Source of the DNA: CAZGMJ01 sp964526785
Lineage (GTDB): Bacteria > Planctomycetota > Phycisphaerae > Sedimentisphaerales > Anaerobacaceae
Direction of reading: 5' to 3'
DNA length: 64,000 bases
NCBI GenBank assembly: GCA_964526785.1
Contig: CAZGMJ010000015.1
Location: 1 to 64,000 of the forward strand
Shown: positions 36,278-44,463 of the stretch, piece after piece
Position numbering within the stretch: the stretch's first letter is position 1
How the letters are laid out: each line of letters opens with the position of its first letter
Made by a program: the position numbers and the translations under genes
The notes under the pieces: generated by a model
The model's input: the letters and a program-made list of their open reading frames with translations, nothing else
What the model was told of the DNA's origin: nothing
The model's database searches: none

Positions 36278-37308
36278 CGCAGAACCTCCCGCGCCGTCTC
36301 AATGGCTATAGGCAAGAACTGCGCCACCTTCTCATAGCTGACATCAAGCGGATCATCAATCGCGTAACTGCGATACTTGGCCGCAAGTTCCTCATGGATG
36401 GGACTATTATGCGAATCGCTTTCTACGAGCATCTGCTCGAGCTGCTCGCTCAGAAGGAATTCCATCAACTCCCCTGCCGCTTCACGATGAGGACCTCCCG
36501 CAATCAGAGCAGCCGTGTTGGGTATCGCCAGTACACCGTCCCCACCTTGGTCGAGGAAGTGCATGGCTACAGGCCACCCGTTGCGTTGGCCGGCATAGAC
36601 ATCGTCCGTATCCGTGAAGCATATGTCCGCCTGCCCGGTCGCCACCATCCGCACAGCCGTACTGTTTCCAGAAACCAGACGCACATCGTTTTCCCGCAGT
36701 CCCTGCAGGATTTCCTTCGCCCGGGCCGGTCCGTAGTGAGCAAACCAACTCGCCACGTCCCCTCCCGTCGTTCCGAATTCGGGGGAGGCCATTACCAAGC
36801 GCCCCTTCCATTTCGGATCGAGCGTATCTTCCAGTTGAGTTGGAGCCTCCTCACGGGTAACTCGCTCGGTATTGTACGCTATGACACGCCCGCGCAAGGC
36901 AAAACCATACCAGCGGTCGTTGGGATCAGAAAACAGTGTCGGCCACTGTTCAGTTGTGTCGCTGGAATACGGCGCGAGCAGGCCTTCATCCGCCAGACGA
37001 ATCGTGTGAAACACCTCGCTCGACCAGAAAACATCCGCTGCCGGGGAAGAAGCTTCCGCCCGGATACGCTGAACAAGACCTACCGTCTTGCTCGCTTCGG
37101 TATCAAATCGCGGCAGCACGTCAATGCCGGTTTGCTCTTCGAAAGCCGCAACGATCGGTTCAGCAATCTGTTGGTCAACCGAACAATACAGCACTACCTG
37201 CGGCTTTGTCTCACCAGGTTCATCGCGACAAGAGGAAAACAGTACACACGCAAAAAGACACGTCAATAAAACTACCTGCCACGATCCTTTGGATGGGGCT
37301 TGCACCAT
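36274..37308 (-). CDS. ABC transporter solute-binding lipoprotein, iron/thiamine type
   Basis: The 344-residue product has a hydrophobic signal ending LFSSC, a somewhat atypical lipobox, followed by a type II periplasmic binding fold: VVLYCSVDQQIAEPIVAAFE, the strand LPRFDTEASK and GNSTAVRMVATGQADICFTD. This opening is typical of the Fe(III)-binding FbpA/AfuA group, but the paired Tyr ligands of FbpA are not evident, so the ligand may be another anion or cofactor. Start ATG 37308 follows AAGGGAG; codons upstream to 37356 precede that site. Its stop overlaps the start of the permease-NHL gene. The third subunit, an ATPase, is probably the gene at 15.5-16.6 kb. Confidence 0.88.
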   Translation of the reverse strand: MVQAPSKGSWQVVLLTCLFACVLFSSCRDEPGETKPQVVLYCSVDQQIAEPIVAAFEEQTGIDVLPRFDTEASKTVGLVQRIRAEASSPAADVFWSSEVFHTIRLADEGLLAPYSSDTTEQWPTLFSDPNDRWYGFALRGRVIAYNTERVTREEAPTQLEDTLDPKWKGRLVMASPEFGTTGGDVASWFAHYGPARAKEILQGLRENDVRLVSGNSTAVRMVATGQADICFTDTDDVYAGQRNGWPVAMHFLDQGGDGVLAIPNTAALIAGGPHREAAGELMEFLLSEQLEQMLVESDSHNSPIHEELAAKYRSYAIDDPLDVSYEKVAQFLPIAIETAREVLR

Positions 37309-37358
37309 GCTTGTCACTCCCTTGTCATAATTGGGTTGCCGCGATGCCGGCCGCAACC

Positions 37359-39023
37359 TTATGGCTCTGGCCTTGCCTCTTCAAGCTGGCCAAAATACTG
37401 CTTCACTGCACCTTCGTATTTGCGCGGTATCTCATTGTCGTTAATGGCTTCGGCCGCACCATCTTTCGCTGCCTGCATAATCTCTGAGAAATCACGCCGG
37501 GCCTCTCCCTTGACCTGCGAACCCTTAAAATACCAACTTGCTATCACCGGTCCGGCCTTGGATTGATTCTTGACGCGTGTCCTGTCGGTCGCCGTCTGCC
37601 CTGATTCCTCCATCCCGCGCGGACCATATCCTCGCCCTGGACCGCCTGTGCCGGGCCCCATCTTGTTGCCCGCCCCCTCGGCCCAGGGTCCTTGAGTTCC
37701 CAGTCCCTGGCACATCCCCTGTCCAAGGCATCCGACGCAGCGGGAGATTTCATCCAGCGTGGCCTGAGCGAGCATAAGCTGTTGCTTCATCGCCTCCAAC
37801 TCGTCCAACTGATCCATAAGCCCCGCCAACTCATCGGCCGAAAGCGCACCCGATCCGCCGCCACACGCGGCCATCGCCCCGCCGAGACCCGCGCATTGTG
37901 TGGATGCACTGCGACAGGCCGCGAATTTCTTCATAAGCTCCTCAATCCTGGGAGCCTCGAGTCCCATCTTCTGCAAGGCCTTTTCCAATTGGTTGGAGTC
38001 CATCTTCGCCAAGTCTTTGTCCAGCCCCAGTTTCTCCAGTTCCTTTTCAAAATCAGTGTTCTTCTTCGCCAATTCCTCAAGCTGTTTGCCCAATTCGGCC
38101 AACTGCCCGGCCAAGTCTTTACGCCGCTGATCCGAGACCTTGCCATCGGCCAACTGCTGCTGAAGCTGTTTCATGAGGTTGGAGGCCTCGCCAAACTTCC
38201 CCTGAGCCAGCGCCTGGCGCAGCTTCTGTGAAAAAACGTTCGATGAACCGCGCAGTTGCTTGAGCATCTGCTGCATCATACTCATTTCGTCGAGTTTGCC
38301 CCCAGCGTGCATCTTCTTGATCTGATCGGAAAGGTCGCCCAACTTGCGTATCGCTTGACGCTTGATTTCCTGCGGATCTGCGCTCTCCGGCGGTTGATCC
38401 AGTTTCTTGAGGGCTTCCGCGAGTTCGGGGTCGAGTTGTTTGACCGCCAGCTTGACTGATTTGGCCACTTCATTGACATCCGCAACAGCTTCCTTGACTT
38501 GCTTGACCTGCTGCTCCTGCTGTTTCTGCTTCTTCAGGAATCCGAGCAAATCCTTCTGGGGCATGAACAGGACGATTCCGACCACGAGCAACCATATGCT
38601 GCTGGCATAAGCCAAGCTACGCGAAGGCTTTATCGGAAAATGACTGGCCGGCGAAATCCGCTCAGCTCGCTTGTGCGCCTCGCTGCATGCAGCAATCGCA
38701 AATGGATCGTCACTCCCGGCCAGAGCGAGTGTCGTGCTGAACCGCTCGCGAAATTTGAGGCGATCGTCCAGAAGAAGCGAAGCCTGCATTCGACTTGGAC
38801 GCCGAAGGATCCACAGAACAATAGTAGATACAACAACCAGCATCCAGAACACCCATACCACGTGCTTGCTGACTATTGAAAGTGCGAGCAATTTCTCCGC
38901 CAATACGACTAACAGAGCAGCGCCTCCCGCCACTGCAAGTACCCTGCCGGCATACTTGATGAGAACATTGATGCTACACCGAACTCTTACCGCTCGCAGC
39001 TTCTTGTCGAATGTCTTGAGCAT
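37359..39023 (-). CDS. DUF4175-like membrane protein with long coiled coil
   Basis: The 554-residue product has hydrophobic segments near 28-48, 55-75 and 138-158, then a long helical stretch of about residues 160-390 with heptads rich in Lys, Gln, Glu and Leu. A Gly/Pro-rich disordered stretch follows (GPGTGGPGRGYGPRGMEES). The layout of an N-terminal three-segment domain plus Gln-rich coiled coil resembles DUF4175/TIGR02302-type proteins. It is the first gene of the minus-strand run, 50 bases before the binding-protein gene. Start ATG 39023 has no strong ribosome site. A scaffold role at the membrane is inference. Confidence 0.78.
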   Translation of the reverse strand: MLKTFDKKLRAVRVRCSINVLIKYAGRVLAVAGGAALLVVLAEKLLALSIVSKHVVWVFWMLVVVSTIVLWILRRPSRMQASLLLDDRLKFRERFSTTLALAGSDDPFAIAACSEAHKRAERISPASHFPIKPSRSLAYASSIWLLVVGIVLFMPQKDLLGFLKKQKQQEQQVKQVKEAVADVNEVAKSVKLAVKQLDPELAEALKKLDQPPESADPQEIKRQAIRKLGDLSDQIKKMHAGGKLDEMSMMQQMLKQLRGSSNVFSQKLRQALAQGKFGEASNLMKQLQQQLADGKVSDQRRKDLAGQLAELGKQLEELAKKNTDFEKELEKLGLDKDLAKMDSNQLEKALQKMGLEAPRIEELMKKFAACRSASTQCAGLGGAMAACGGGSGALSADELAGLMDQLDELEAMKQQLMLAQATLDEISRCVGCLGQGMCQGLGTQGPWAEGAGNKMGPGTGGPGRGYGPRGMEESGQTATDRTRVKNQSKAGPVIASWYFKGSQVKGEARRDFSEIMQAAKDGAAEAINDNEIPRKYEGAVKQYFGQLEEARPEP

Positions 39024-39445
39024 GAGATTTCATCCCAGTCGGAGGTCGAACACCATTTCCTACGCGCAAAACACCGTTTCGGTTCTTTCCGGCCGCATTT
39101 CTGACCTACTTCTAAAGACGCAAGCGGTTGCGAGTCGTTACAGATTTTCTCGCCCTGATTGCCGAAAAAACCGCTTTTCCGCCACACTTACATTTGTAGT
39201 CAGTTGCGGGAGTATACCCTATTCGGAATGAATGGGGCAAACAATTTTTATCGTTCTTACCTGCTTGCCGCGTTCATCAACTCATTTTCCGCCAGGCACG
39301 GGGCCACGGCGTTATACCTGATCCTCGCGGATAGTCCGAAAAACCTCACCGATCCTCAAAAAATACCGTTACATACGTTGTGTGCAACGCCTTGTACATA
39401 TGGAATGGAACTCGCATAGGACTATTCGTAGAAAGGAGATGCATC
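39024..39445. other. intergenic region between divergent units
   Basis: No gene was recognised in these 420 bases. The stretch holds the putative promoter of the minus-strand operon, a small perfect dyad CGTTG-TGTG-CAACG (39376-39389), and the AAGGAG (39433-39438) that sets the start of the next plus-strand gene. It is richer in A and T than the genes around it. Confidence 0.5.
39211..39240 (-). promoter_or_regulatory. candidate promoter of the 14-gene minus-strand operon
   Basis: On the minus strand TTGCCC (39240-39235) and TATACT (39216-39211) lie 18 bases apart. The -10 matches five of six and the -35 four of six. The leader before the first ATG would be about 180 bases long. Confidence 0.4.
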
Positions 39446-41635
39446 ATGCTCTCGCCGACAATCTCCCAACAGCGCAAAGGAGTCGCGATATTCGTCGGCC
39501 TTATTCTGGTCCTTCTGCTTGCGCCGGTTTTCGCTGATCGGAACCGCTCGGTCAACAGATCGACCGCGCCGTCTCGACAAATCAGCAGGCCCGCCCCTTC
39601 ACGTCCGGCGCCCGTCGCAAGTCGATCCACCGCACCTGCAAGAATTGCTCCGTCCCGCACGCGGACACCGACACCGGTTCGCTCACCCGTTTCCCAGAGT
39701 CGAACAACTGTCAGCAGGCCTCCCGCGTCCGTATCCGGGCTCTCGCGCAGCATTCAGAGCCGGAGCAGTCGCTCCATGCACTATCGGTCCGTATCGCCCC
39801 AAATGGCCGCCAGCGCGCACCGCTCAAGGTCCGCCACATTAAGGCGCTTCGGCTCGCAGATGAGCCATCCCAGCCGTTCATCGGCTGCATCCAGCCCCCC
39901 CCAAAGCCGGGGCACAATACCCTCTTCCGGCCGCAGAACGGCCCCAAGGCTGAATTACCCAAGCCGGTCGGGCCATTCTGTCGGTTCACACATTACGGGT
40001 TCAAGAATCACCACTTCAAGCCGGCCGCAGTCCAGCTTTTCGCTCAGGAGGAGCATAGCCGGTCCCGTCTATGTCAGCGGCGCATCGAGTTCCAGAGCAA
40101 GCACCGTTCACTCTCGCATGAGGCCGGTAACAGTCCGAAGCAGTAGATCAGATACGGCCGCAAACCGCTCGGTCGTCAGTTCATCCTTGCGGTCCGGCGT
40201 CGAAGGCGCTTCCAGGCCCGCCTCACCATCGCCGAATCATCGGTCTCCGACCGTCATCTACAGGAACCCATCCGTGCGAGCATCCCGTGCGAATGCATCC
40301 CGCAACGTTTCAGGCGGATCCAGGATCATCAAACTGCCCAATCGCTCCAATCGGGAGACCGCGAGGGCCTCAATATCGCAGAGAATAGGCGATTCGACGC
40401 GAAGACGCCCCACATCCGATAGAGAGACTAGAACTCCCAGCGTCCGCGACAATTCAACTGCCAGGATTTCACGGGAGCAACACAGAGTCACAATCCCGAA
40501 TCTACGAGATAAGATGGTTTCATTGCCGCGGGAGCCCAAACGCCCAACAGAGGGCAAAATGCGCCCCATAACTCGCCGTGATTCGAGTTCTATCGGCGAT
40601 AAGGCCCCACAGCCCCATAGCGGTTCGTCCAAGCATGGCGGCAAATTTGGTCACGGCCACAAGCGATACTGCGACCGCCCGCATGTAGTGCGCCATCGGC
40701 CCCATCACGACCACGTTTACCGGGACCATCACAACAGAATACACCACCGCATAATCTGGCCGCAATACAGGATGGTTGTGCACTATTCACACGGCCCCTA
40801 CCGAACGTACAGATGCATCTACCCTTACCATCTCCGTAAGTACATATTCGTGAGTCTCGGCGGCTACTGGCCCGTTCACTATCGCTACGCCCGCTACCAC
40901 TGGTACAGTTATCATCCCTACGAATGGTATGGTTACTACCCAGTGGCCCGGCAAATCGGCACTTCGACAAACAACTACTACACGTACAACTACTACTACG
41001 GGGACGGTCCTCAAAACACCGCCGGACTTAATGACTCCTCTTACCAGATCACACCGGCAGACCACAATACGTTCGCCGACGTCCGCGCCAAATTGGCCGA
41101 GCAGTCTGCGCGCGAACCGGCCGACCCCACGCTGGCGGATAAGTACTTCGAGGAGGCCGTCAAAGCATTCGAAAAAGGAGATTATGCAATTGCCCTCCAG
41201 AAATTCTCACAGGCGGCGCAGAACGCACCGCAAGATGTGATACTGCCCTTTGCAAAGGCCCAGGCGCTGTTTGCTCTCGGTCGATACTCGCAGGCCGCAA
41301 CTGCTCTGCGTCTGGCCCTGCAGCAGAGCGACCCCGAGCAGGAAGGGGTCTTCTACCCTCGTGGTCTGTATGCGGACGAGGAAGTGCTGTTCGAACAGAT
41401 TGAGCAATTGGCCGCAAAGGCCGAAGAAAGTAAAGCAGACGCCGACATACAGATGCTTCTGGGCTATCACCTCCTGGGCGTAGGAGAGACCCAGCAGTCG
41501 CTTGCTCCTTTACAGAATGCTGCGCAGGACCCGAAGAACGCAAAGGCCGCTCGCGTGCTGCTGGATCTGGCCCGGAAGGTGCAGTCGGCCGGCAAAGAAG
41601 AGGCTCAGAAGGAAGAGGTGGCAGAGGAAGATTGA
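39446..41635 (+). CDS. secreted Arg/Ser-rich protein with His/Tyr-rich region and TPR-like tail
   Basis: The product has 729 residues and a membrane signal (GVAIFVGLILVLLLAPVFA). Residues about 30-400 are low-complexity sequence dominated by Arg, Ser, Pro and Thr with many RS/SR pairs. Residues about 410-530 are rich in His, Tyr and Arg (HRPHHDHVYRDHHNRIHHR, then YYTYNYYYGDG). The last 170 residues hold at least two TPR-like helical repeats (YFEEAVKAFEKGDYAIALQK). I know no named family for the whole. Start ATG 39446 lies eight bases after AAGGAG. The positive, unstructured first half could bind polyanions such as nucleic acid, sulfated glycans or the cell surface. It overlaps the next gene (TGATG). 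Confidence 0.78.
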   Translation: MLSPTISQQRKGVAIFVGLILVLLLAPVFADRNRSVNRSTAPSRQISRPAPSRPAPVASRSTAPARIAPSRTRTPTPVRSPVSQSRTTVSRPPASVSGLSRSIQSRSSRSMHYRSVSPQMAASAHRSRSATLRRFGSQMSHPSRSSAASSPPQSRGTIPSSGRRTAPRLNYPSRSGHSVGSHITGSRITTSSRPQSSFSLRRSIAGPVYVSGASSSRASTVHSRMRPVTVRSSRSDTAANRSVVSSSLRSGVEGASRPASPSPNHRSPTVIYRNPSVRASRANASRNVSGGSRIIKLPNRSNRETARASISQRIGDSTRRRPTSDRETRTPSVRDNSTARISREQHRVTIPNLRDKMVSLPREPKRPTEGKMRPITRRDSSSIGDKAPQPHSGSSKHGGKFGHGHKRYCDRPHVVRHRPHHDHVYRDHHNRIHHRIIWPQYRMVVHYSHGPYRTYRCIYPYHLRKYIFVSLGGYWPVHYRYARYHWYSYHPYEWYGYYPVARQIGTSTNNYYTYNYYYGDGPQNTAGLNDSSYQITPADHNTFADVRAKLAEQSAREPADPTLADKYFEEAVKAFEKGDYAIALQKFSQAAQNAPQDVILPFAKAQALFALGRYSQAATALRLALQQSDPEQEGVFYPRGLYADEEVLFEQIEQLAAKAEESKADADIQMLLGYHLLGVGETQQSLAPLQNAAQDPKNAKAARVLLDLARKVQSAGKEEAQKEEVAEED

Positions 41636-42819
41636 TGGAGATCGGAAAGATGGCTGAAAGAAGATGCAAATGTCTGCTGTTCATGCTCTTGACAGGGTTA
41701 TTCCTTGCCTTTCCCCCCGTTCTTTGGGGTACTCAATGGCAGCCATTCTCCGTGTTGGCGGGTCCGGACAACCAGGAAGCACCTGACGTATCCGGCACGA
41801 TGGTTGTCTGGCATGAATTCGTCGAGCAGTATGGCGACTACGACATCTATGTGGCCGACGTTAATGACCCCGCAGCCCCCGAGGCTTTCATCATTGGCGA
41901 TGCAAACGACCAGATGTACCCGGCCGTTTATGACAATATCGTCGCCTGGCAGGATTACATCATTTCCCAGGGTGCCGAAGACTGGGACGTGCATTTTGCG
42001 GACACAACGGATTTCAACAATCTGCAGGTGTACGCAGCGGGCAATGAGATTGGCATCGACGAGACGCAACCGGCGATTCACGGCAGCATCATCTCGTGGC
42101 AAAGCCTTATAGGGGATGATACGGACATAAACGGCGCCGACATCAGCGATCCTCTCAGTCCATTCCGGTTTCCGGTCGCAGGCTTCGAATTTGATCAACA
42201 AACCCCGGCCGTCCACCGAACCCATGTCATCTGGCAGGACAACTTCTTTGGCGACTGGGACATCTATCTCGCGGACATCTGGCAGAAGAACAAACCGACA
42301 GAGGTAGCGGTTGCTGCATTCGAGGCTGACCAAAGCAATCCGGCGATTTCCGGCGATAACCTCGTGTACCAGGACAACTATTTCGGCGACTGGGATGTCT
42401 ACGTCTCTGACATTTCGGATCCGCAGAACCCCGTCGAGACTCTCGTTGCCGCCACCGAAGCGGACCAGAAACATCCTGACATTGACGGCAACATCGTTGT
42501 CTGGCAGGACAACAGAGACGGCAACTGGGACATATTCGGGTACAATCTCACAACGCGCCTTGAATTTCAGATTACCGACGACGCAGCAGATCAGACGAAC
42601 CCTGCAATCTCAGGCAATTTGCTCGTCTGGCAGGACAATCGGGACGGCCCATGGAACATCTACGCCGTGATTCTGGACGGCCCCGAAACAGCCCGTTGCC
42701 TCACACGCCCTGCAGGCGACCTCAACGATGACTGCATCACAGATTTCGCCGATCTGGCTCTGATGAGTGTCGGCTGGCTGGAATGCGGCCTCGATCAGGC
42801 ACAGATATGCGGGCAGTAG
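41635..42819 (+). CDS. secreted six-bladed beta-propeller with dockerin-like C-terminus
   Basis: The 394-residue product has a signal peptide (LLFMLLTGLFLAFPPVLWG) and about six repeats of the pattern VVWQDN...GDWDIYVADI spaced some 45-50 residues apart, the TolB/biopolymer-transport propeller type. The C-terminus GDLNDDCITDFADLALMSVG is a single dockerin-like calcium-loop motif of the kind common at the ends of Phycisphaerae exported proteins. ATG 41635 shares a base with the preceding stop; ATG 41650 (MAERRCKC), with GGAG upstream, is an equally good start. It is probably translationally coupled to the Arg/Ser-rich protein gene, so the two may act together outside the cell. Confidence 0.85.
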   Translation: MEIGKMAERRCKCLLFMLLTGLFLAFPPVLWGTQWQPFSVLAGPDNQEAPDVSGTMVVWHEFVEQYGDYDIYVADVNDPAAPEAFIIGDANDQMYPAVYDNIVAWQDYIISQGAEDWDVHFADTTDFNNLQVYAAGNEIGIDETQPAIHGSIISWQSLIGDDTDINGADISDPLSPFRFPVAGFEFDQQTPAVHRTHVIWQDNFFGDWDIYLADIWQKNKPTEVAVAAFEADQSNPAISGDNLVYQDNYFGDWDVYVSDISDPQNPVETLVAATEADQKHPDIDGNIVVWQDNRDGNWDIFGYNLTTRLEFQITDDAADQTNPAISGNLLVWQDNRDGPWNIYAVILDGPETARCLTRPAGDLNDDCITDFADLALMSVGWLECGLDQAQICGQ

Positions 42820-42913
42820 ATAGATAAGGTTCGTGCCGCAGTAAATGCTGGCCTTTGATGCAAACGAATACAGATAACCACGGTCCTTCGTCGCAGAAAC
42901 AGGAGGTACAGAA

Positions 42914-43324
42914 ATGAGCAGGAACATACAAATGCGGGCAACAGCAATCGTCTTGACCGGCCTCGTACTGTTCAGTGCGGGATGCGGCAGCAATGCACAA
43001 ATGGGTTCGGCCATTGGCGCCCTCGCGGGTGCGGGCATCGGACAGCTTGCAGGCGGCCACACCGAATCGACGCTTATCGGAGCCGCTGTGGGCGGTGCCG
43101 CAGGATATATGCTCGGCAACGAAGCGGACAAGTCGCAAGCCAGAGCCGAGAGGCAACTGATCCGCGAAGATATGCAGTTCGTGACCGTAAACGTAACGAA
43201 CACAAACGGTTCGATCAGCCAGGTCCGTCTGCGCAGGTACGGTGTGGGCTATGTAGGCAGCAGAGGCGAATTCTACGATGAACTGCCCACCGAAGACCAA
43301 CTCCGACCTGTTTACGGGTTCTGA
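42914..43324 (+). CDS. glycine-zipper lipoprotein
   Basis: The 136-residue product has a signal peptide with lipobox FSAGC and a glycine-zipper segment (GSAIGALAGAGIGQLAGG and TLIGAAVGGAAGYMLGNEAD), as in SlyB/OmpA-associated Gly-zipper proteins. The C-terminal 60 residues form a small beta-rich domain (FVTVNVTNTNGSISQVRLRR). Start ATG 42914 follows AGGAGGT. It is likely anchored in the outer membrane; the function of this family is structural or unknown. It stands alone with 94 and 205 bases of flanking non-coding sequence. Confidence 0.85.
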   Translation: MSRNIQMRATAIVLTGLVLFSAGCGSNAQMGSAIGALAGAGIGQLAGGHTESTLIGAAVGGAAGYMLGNEADKSQARAERQLIREDMQFVTVNVTNTNGSISQVRLRRYGVGYVGSRGEFYDELPTEDQLRPVYGF

Positions 43325-43390
43325 GCACCTGACAGCGGTAGACTCAAGCGAGTGAAGAACAATCCGTCCTCTTCTGACCCCGACGAATCG

Positions 43391-43418
43391 TTGCAGAATC
43401 CTGGATTTTCGCTATAAT
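43391..43418 (+). promoter_or_regulatory. promoter of the sigma factor operon
   Basis: A perfect TATAAT (43413-43418) stands 16 bases after TTGCAG (43391-43396). Transcription would begin about 105 bases before the sigma factor start. Confidence 0.5.
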
Positions 43419-43529
43419 CTGCGTTACCTATTATGAAATTCGTGCCTTAATAACGTAGAAAGTGCCGGCCGGACGAAGGTCCGATTGTGGCTTCGGCTTG
43501 GCTGTGCACGCAAGAAGGAAAGGCTTGCT

Positions 43530-44102
43530 ATGAATAAACGGCTGCGCAAGGCGCTGGAGAGCCTCGCGGATCCCGATATAGAGCGCCGTCGCAGAGCGAT
43601 GGAACCTTTTGTAAGGGAGACCTTTCAGACCTTTATCCGTTATTTGTATCGGTACCTCGGCAACGAGACCGAATGTGAAGACGTGCTCGAAGACGTTTAC
43701 GCGGATATCTGGGAAAACCCCGATCGCCTGCGAAACGTCACAAACGAGCGTGAATTGCTCAGAACAACCTATATGTACTACATGCGTAAGCGGTTGAGGC
43801 AGGTGTACCGAAGAATGAATCGGAACCTGTGCCTTTCCCAGAGCAATCTAATGAGTTTGATGGCGCCCGAGTTGAGCGTCCTTGAGACGATTTCTCAGGC
43901 CGAGTTGAAGGAACTGCTCCAGAAGGCTCTGCAGAAACTAAAAGCTCGGGAACGGACAGCAATCGAGATGTGGATGAACGGTATGTCCATACGGGCGATC
44001 GCCAATGAACTGAATACCACCGTGGGGGCGGTGAAGATGCTTAAATTCCGAACCATGTTGAAGTTGAAAAAGATCATGTATAGCTACTGCGATGAGCGGT
44101 AG
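43530..44102 (+). CDS. ECF-like RNA polymerase sigma factor
   Basis: The 190-residue product has a sigma-2 region (FIRYLYRYLGNETECEDVLEDVYADIW) and a sigma-4 helix-turn-helix (LKARERTAIEMWMNGMSIRAIANELNTTVGAVKMLKFR) without sigma-1 or sigma-3, so it is an ECF-class factor. Start ATG 43530 follows GGAAAGG. The next gene, 19 bases on, encodes a small soluble protein and not a membrane anti-sigma factor, so control must be of another kind. Its likely targets include this operon, but no repeated promoter signature was found to support that. Confidence 0.86.
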   Translation: MNKRLRKALESLADPDIERRRRAMEPFVRETFQTFIRYLYRYLGNETECEDVLEDVYADIWENPDRLRNVTNERELLRTTYMYYMRKRLRQVYRRMNRNLCLSQSNLMSLMAPELSVLETISQAELKELLQKALQKLKARERTAIEMWMNGMSIRAIANELNTTVGAVKMLKFRTMLKLKKIMYSYCDER

Positions 44103-44121
44103 ACCGCATATAGAGGAGTAG

Positions 44122-44463
44122 ATGGCAATGTCCGAAACAGATCGGGAAATTCAGGAGCTTCTGGCCGACTACGCCGACGCCCTGCGCGACGGCTGTATAC
44201 CGACTTTTCTCAAGTCGCTCAGTCGGCGGGAAGGCACAAAGATACAGGCATCCGACGAATTCTGGGCTGGAACCGAAGTGGCCAGAGTTGTCAATAGCGC
44301 GGGTTTCGCTGATGAAGCCGCCACCCCTGATGTAGGGCTGTTCATATCCCGCGTGGACGCCAGGATCGCCTCGCGCGCCAAGAGAGCCGGAGCGCCCCGC
44401 AGAAAACGATCAAACCGTTCGAAGTCCATTGCTGAACGACAGAAGACCGAAGAAACGCTATGA
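44122..44463 (+). CDS. small hypothetical basic protein
   Basis: The 113-residue product was not recognised. The first 50 residues are acidic and helical (SETDREIQELLADYADALRD), and the last 35 are strongly basic (RAKRAGAPRRKRSNRSKS). It has no membrane segment. Start ATG 44122 follows GAGGAG. Its stop overlaps the next start (ATGA), so it is coupled to the ThrRS-editing-like gene. Its position right after a sigma factor would suit a cytoplasmic sigma regulator, but nothing in the sequence proves it. Confidence 0.65.
   Translation: MAMSETDREIQELLADYADALRDGCIPTFLKSLSRREGTKIQASDEFWAGTEVARVVNSAGFADEAATPDVGLFISRVDARIASRAKRAGAPRRKRSNRSKSIAERQKTEETL

Noticed and set aside
42700..42819. True cellulosomal dockerin
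   Set aside because: Only one calcium-loop repeat is present and no cohesin was seen; this fits the single-motif tails common in Phycisphaerae.
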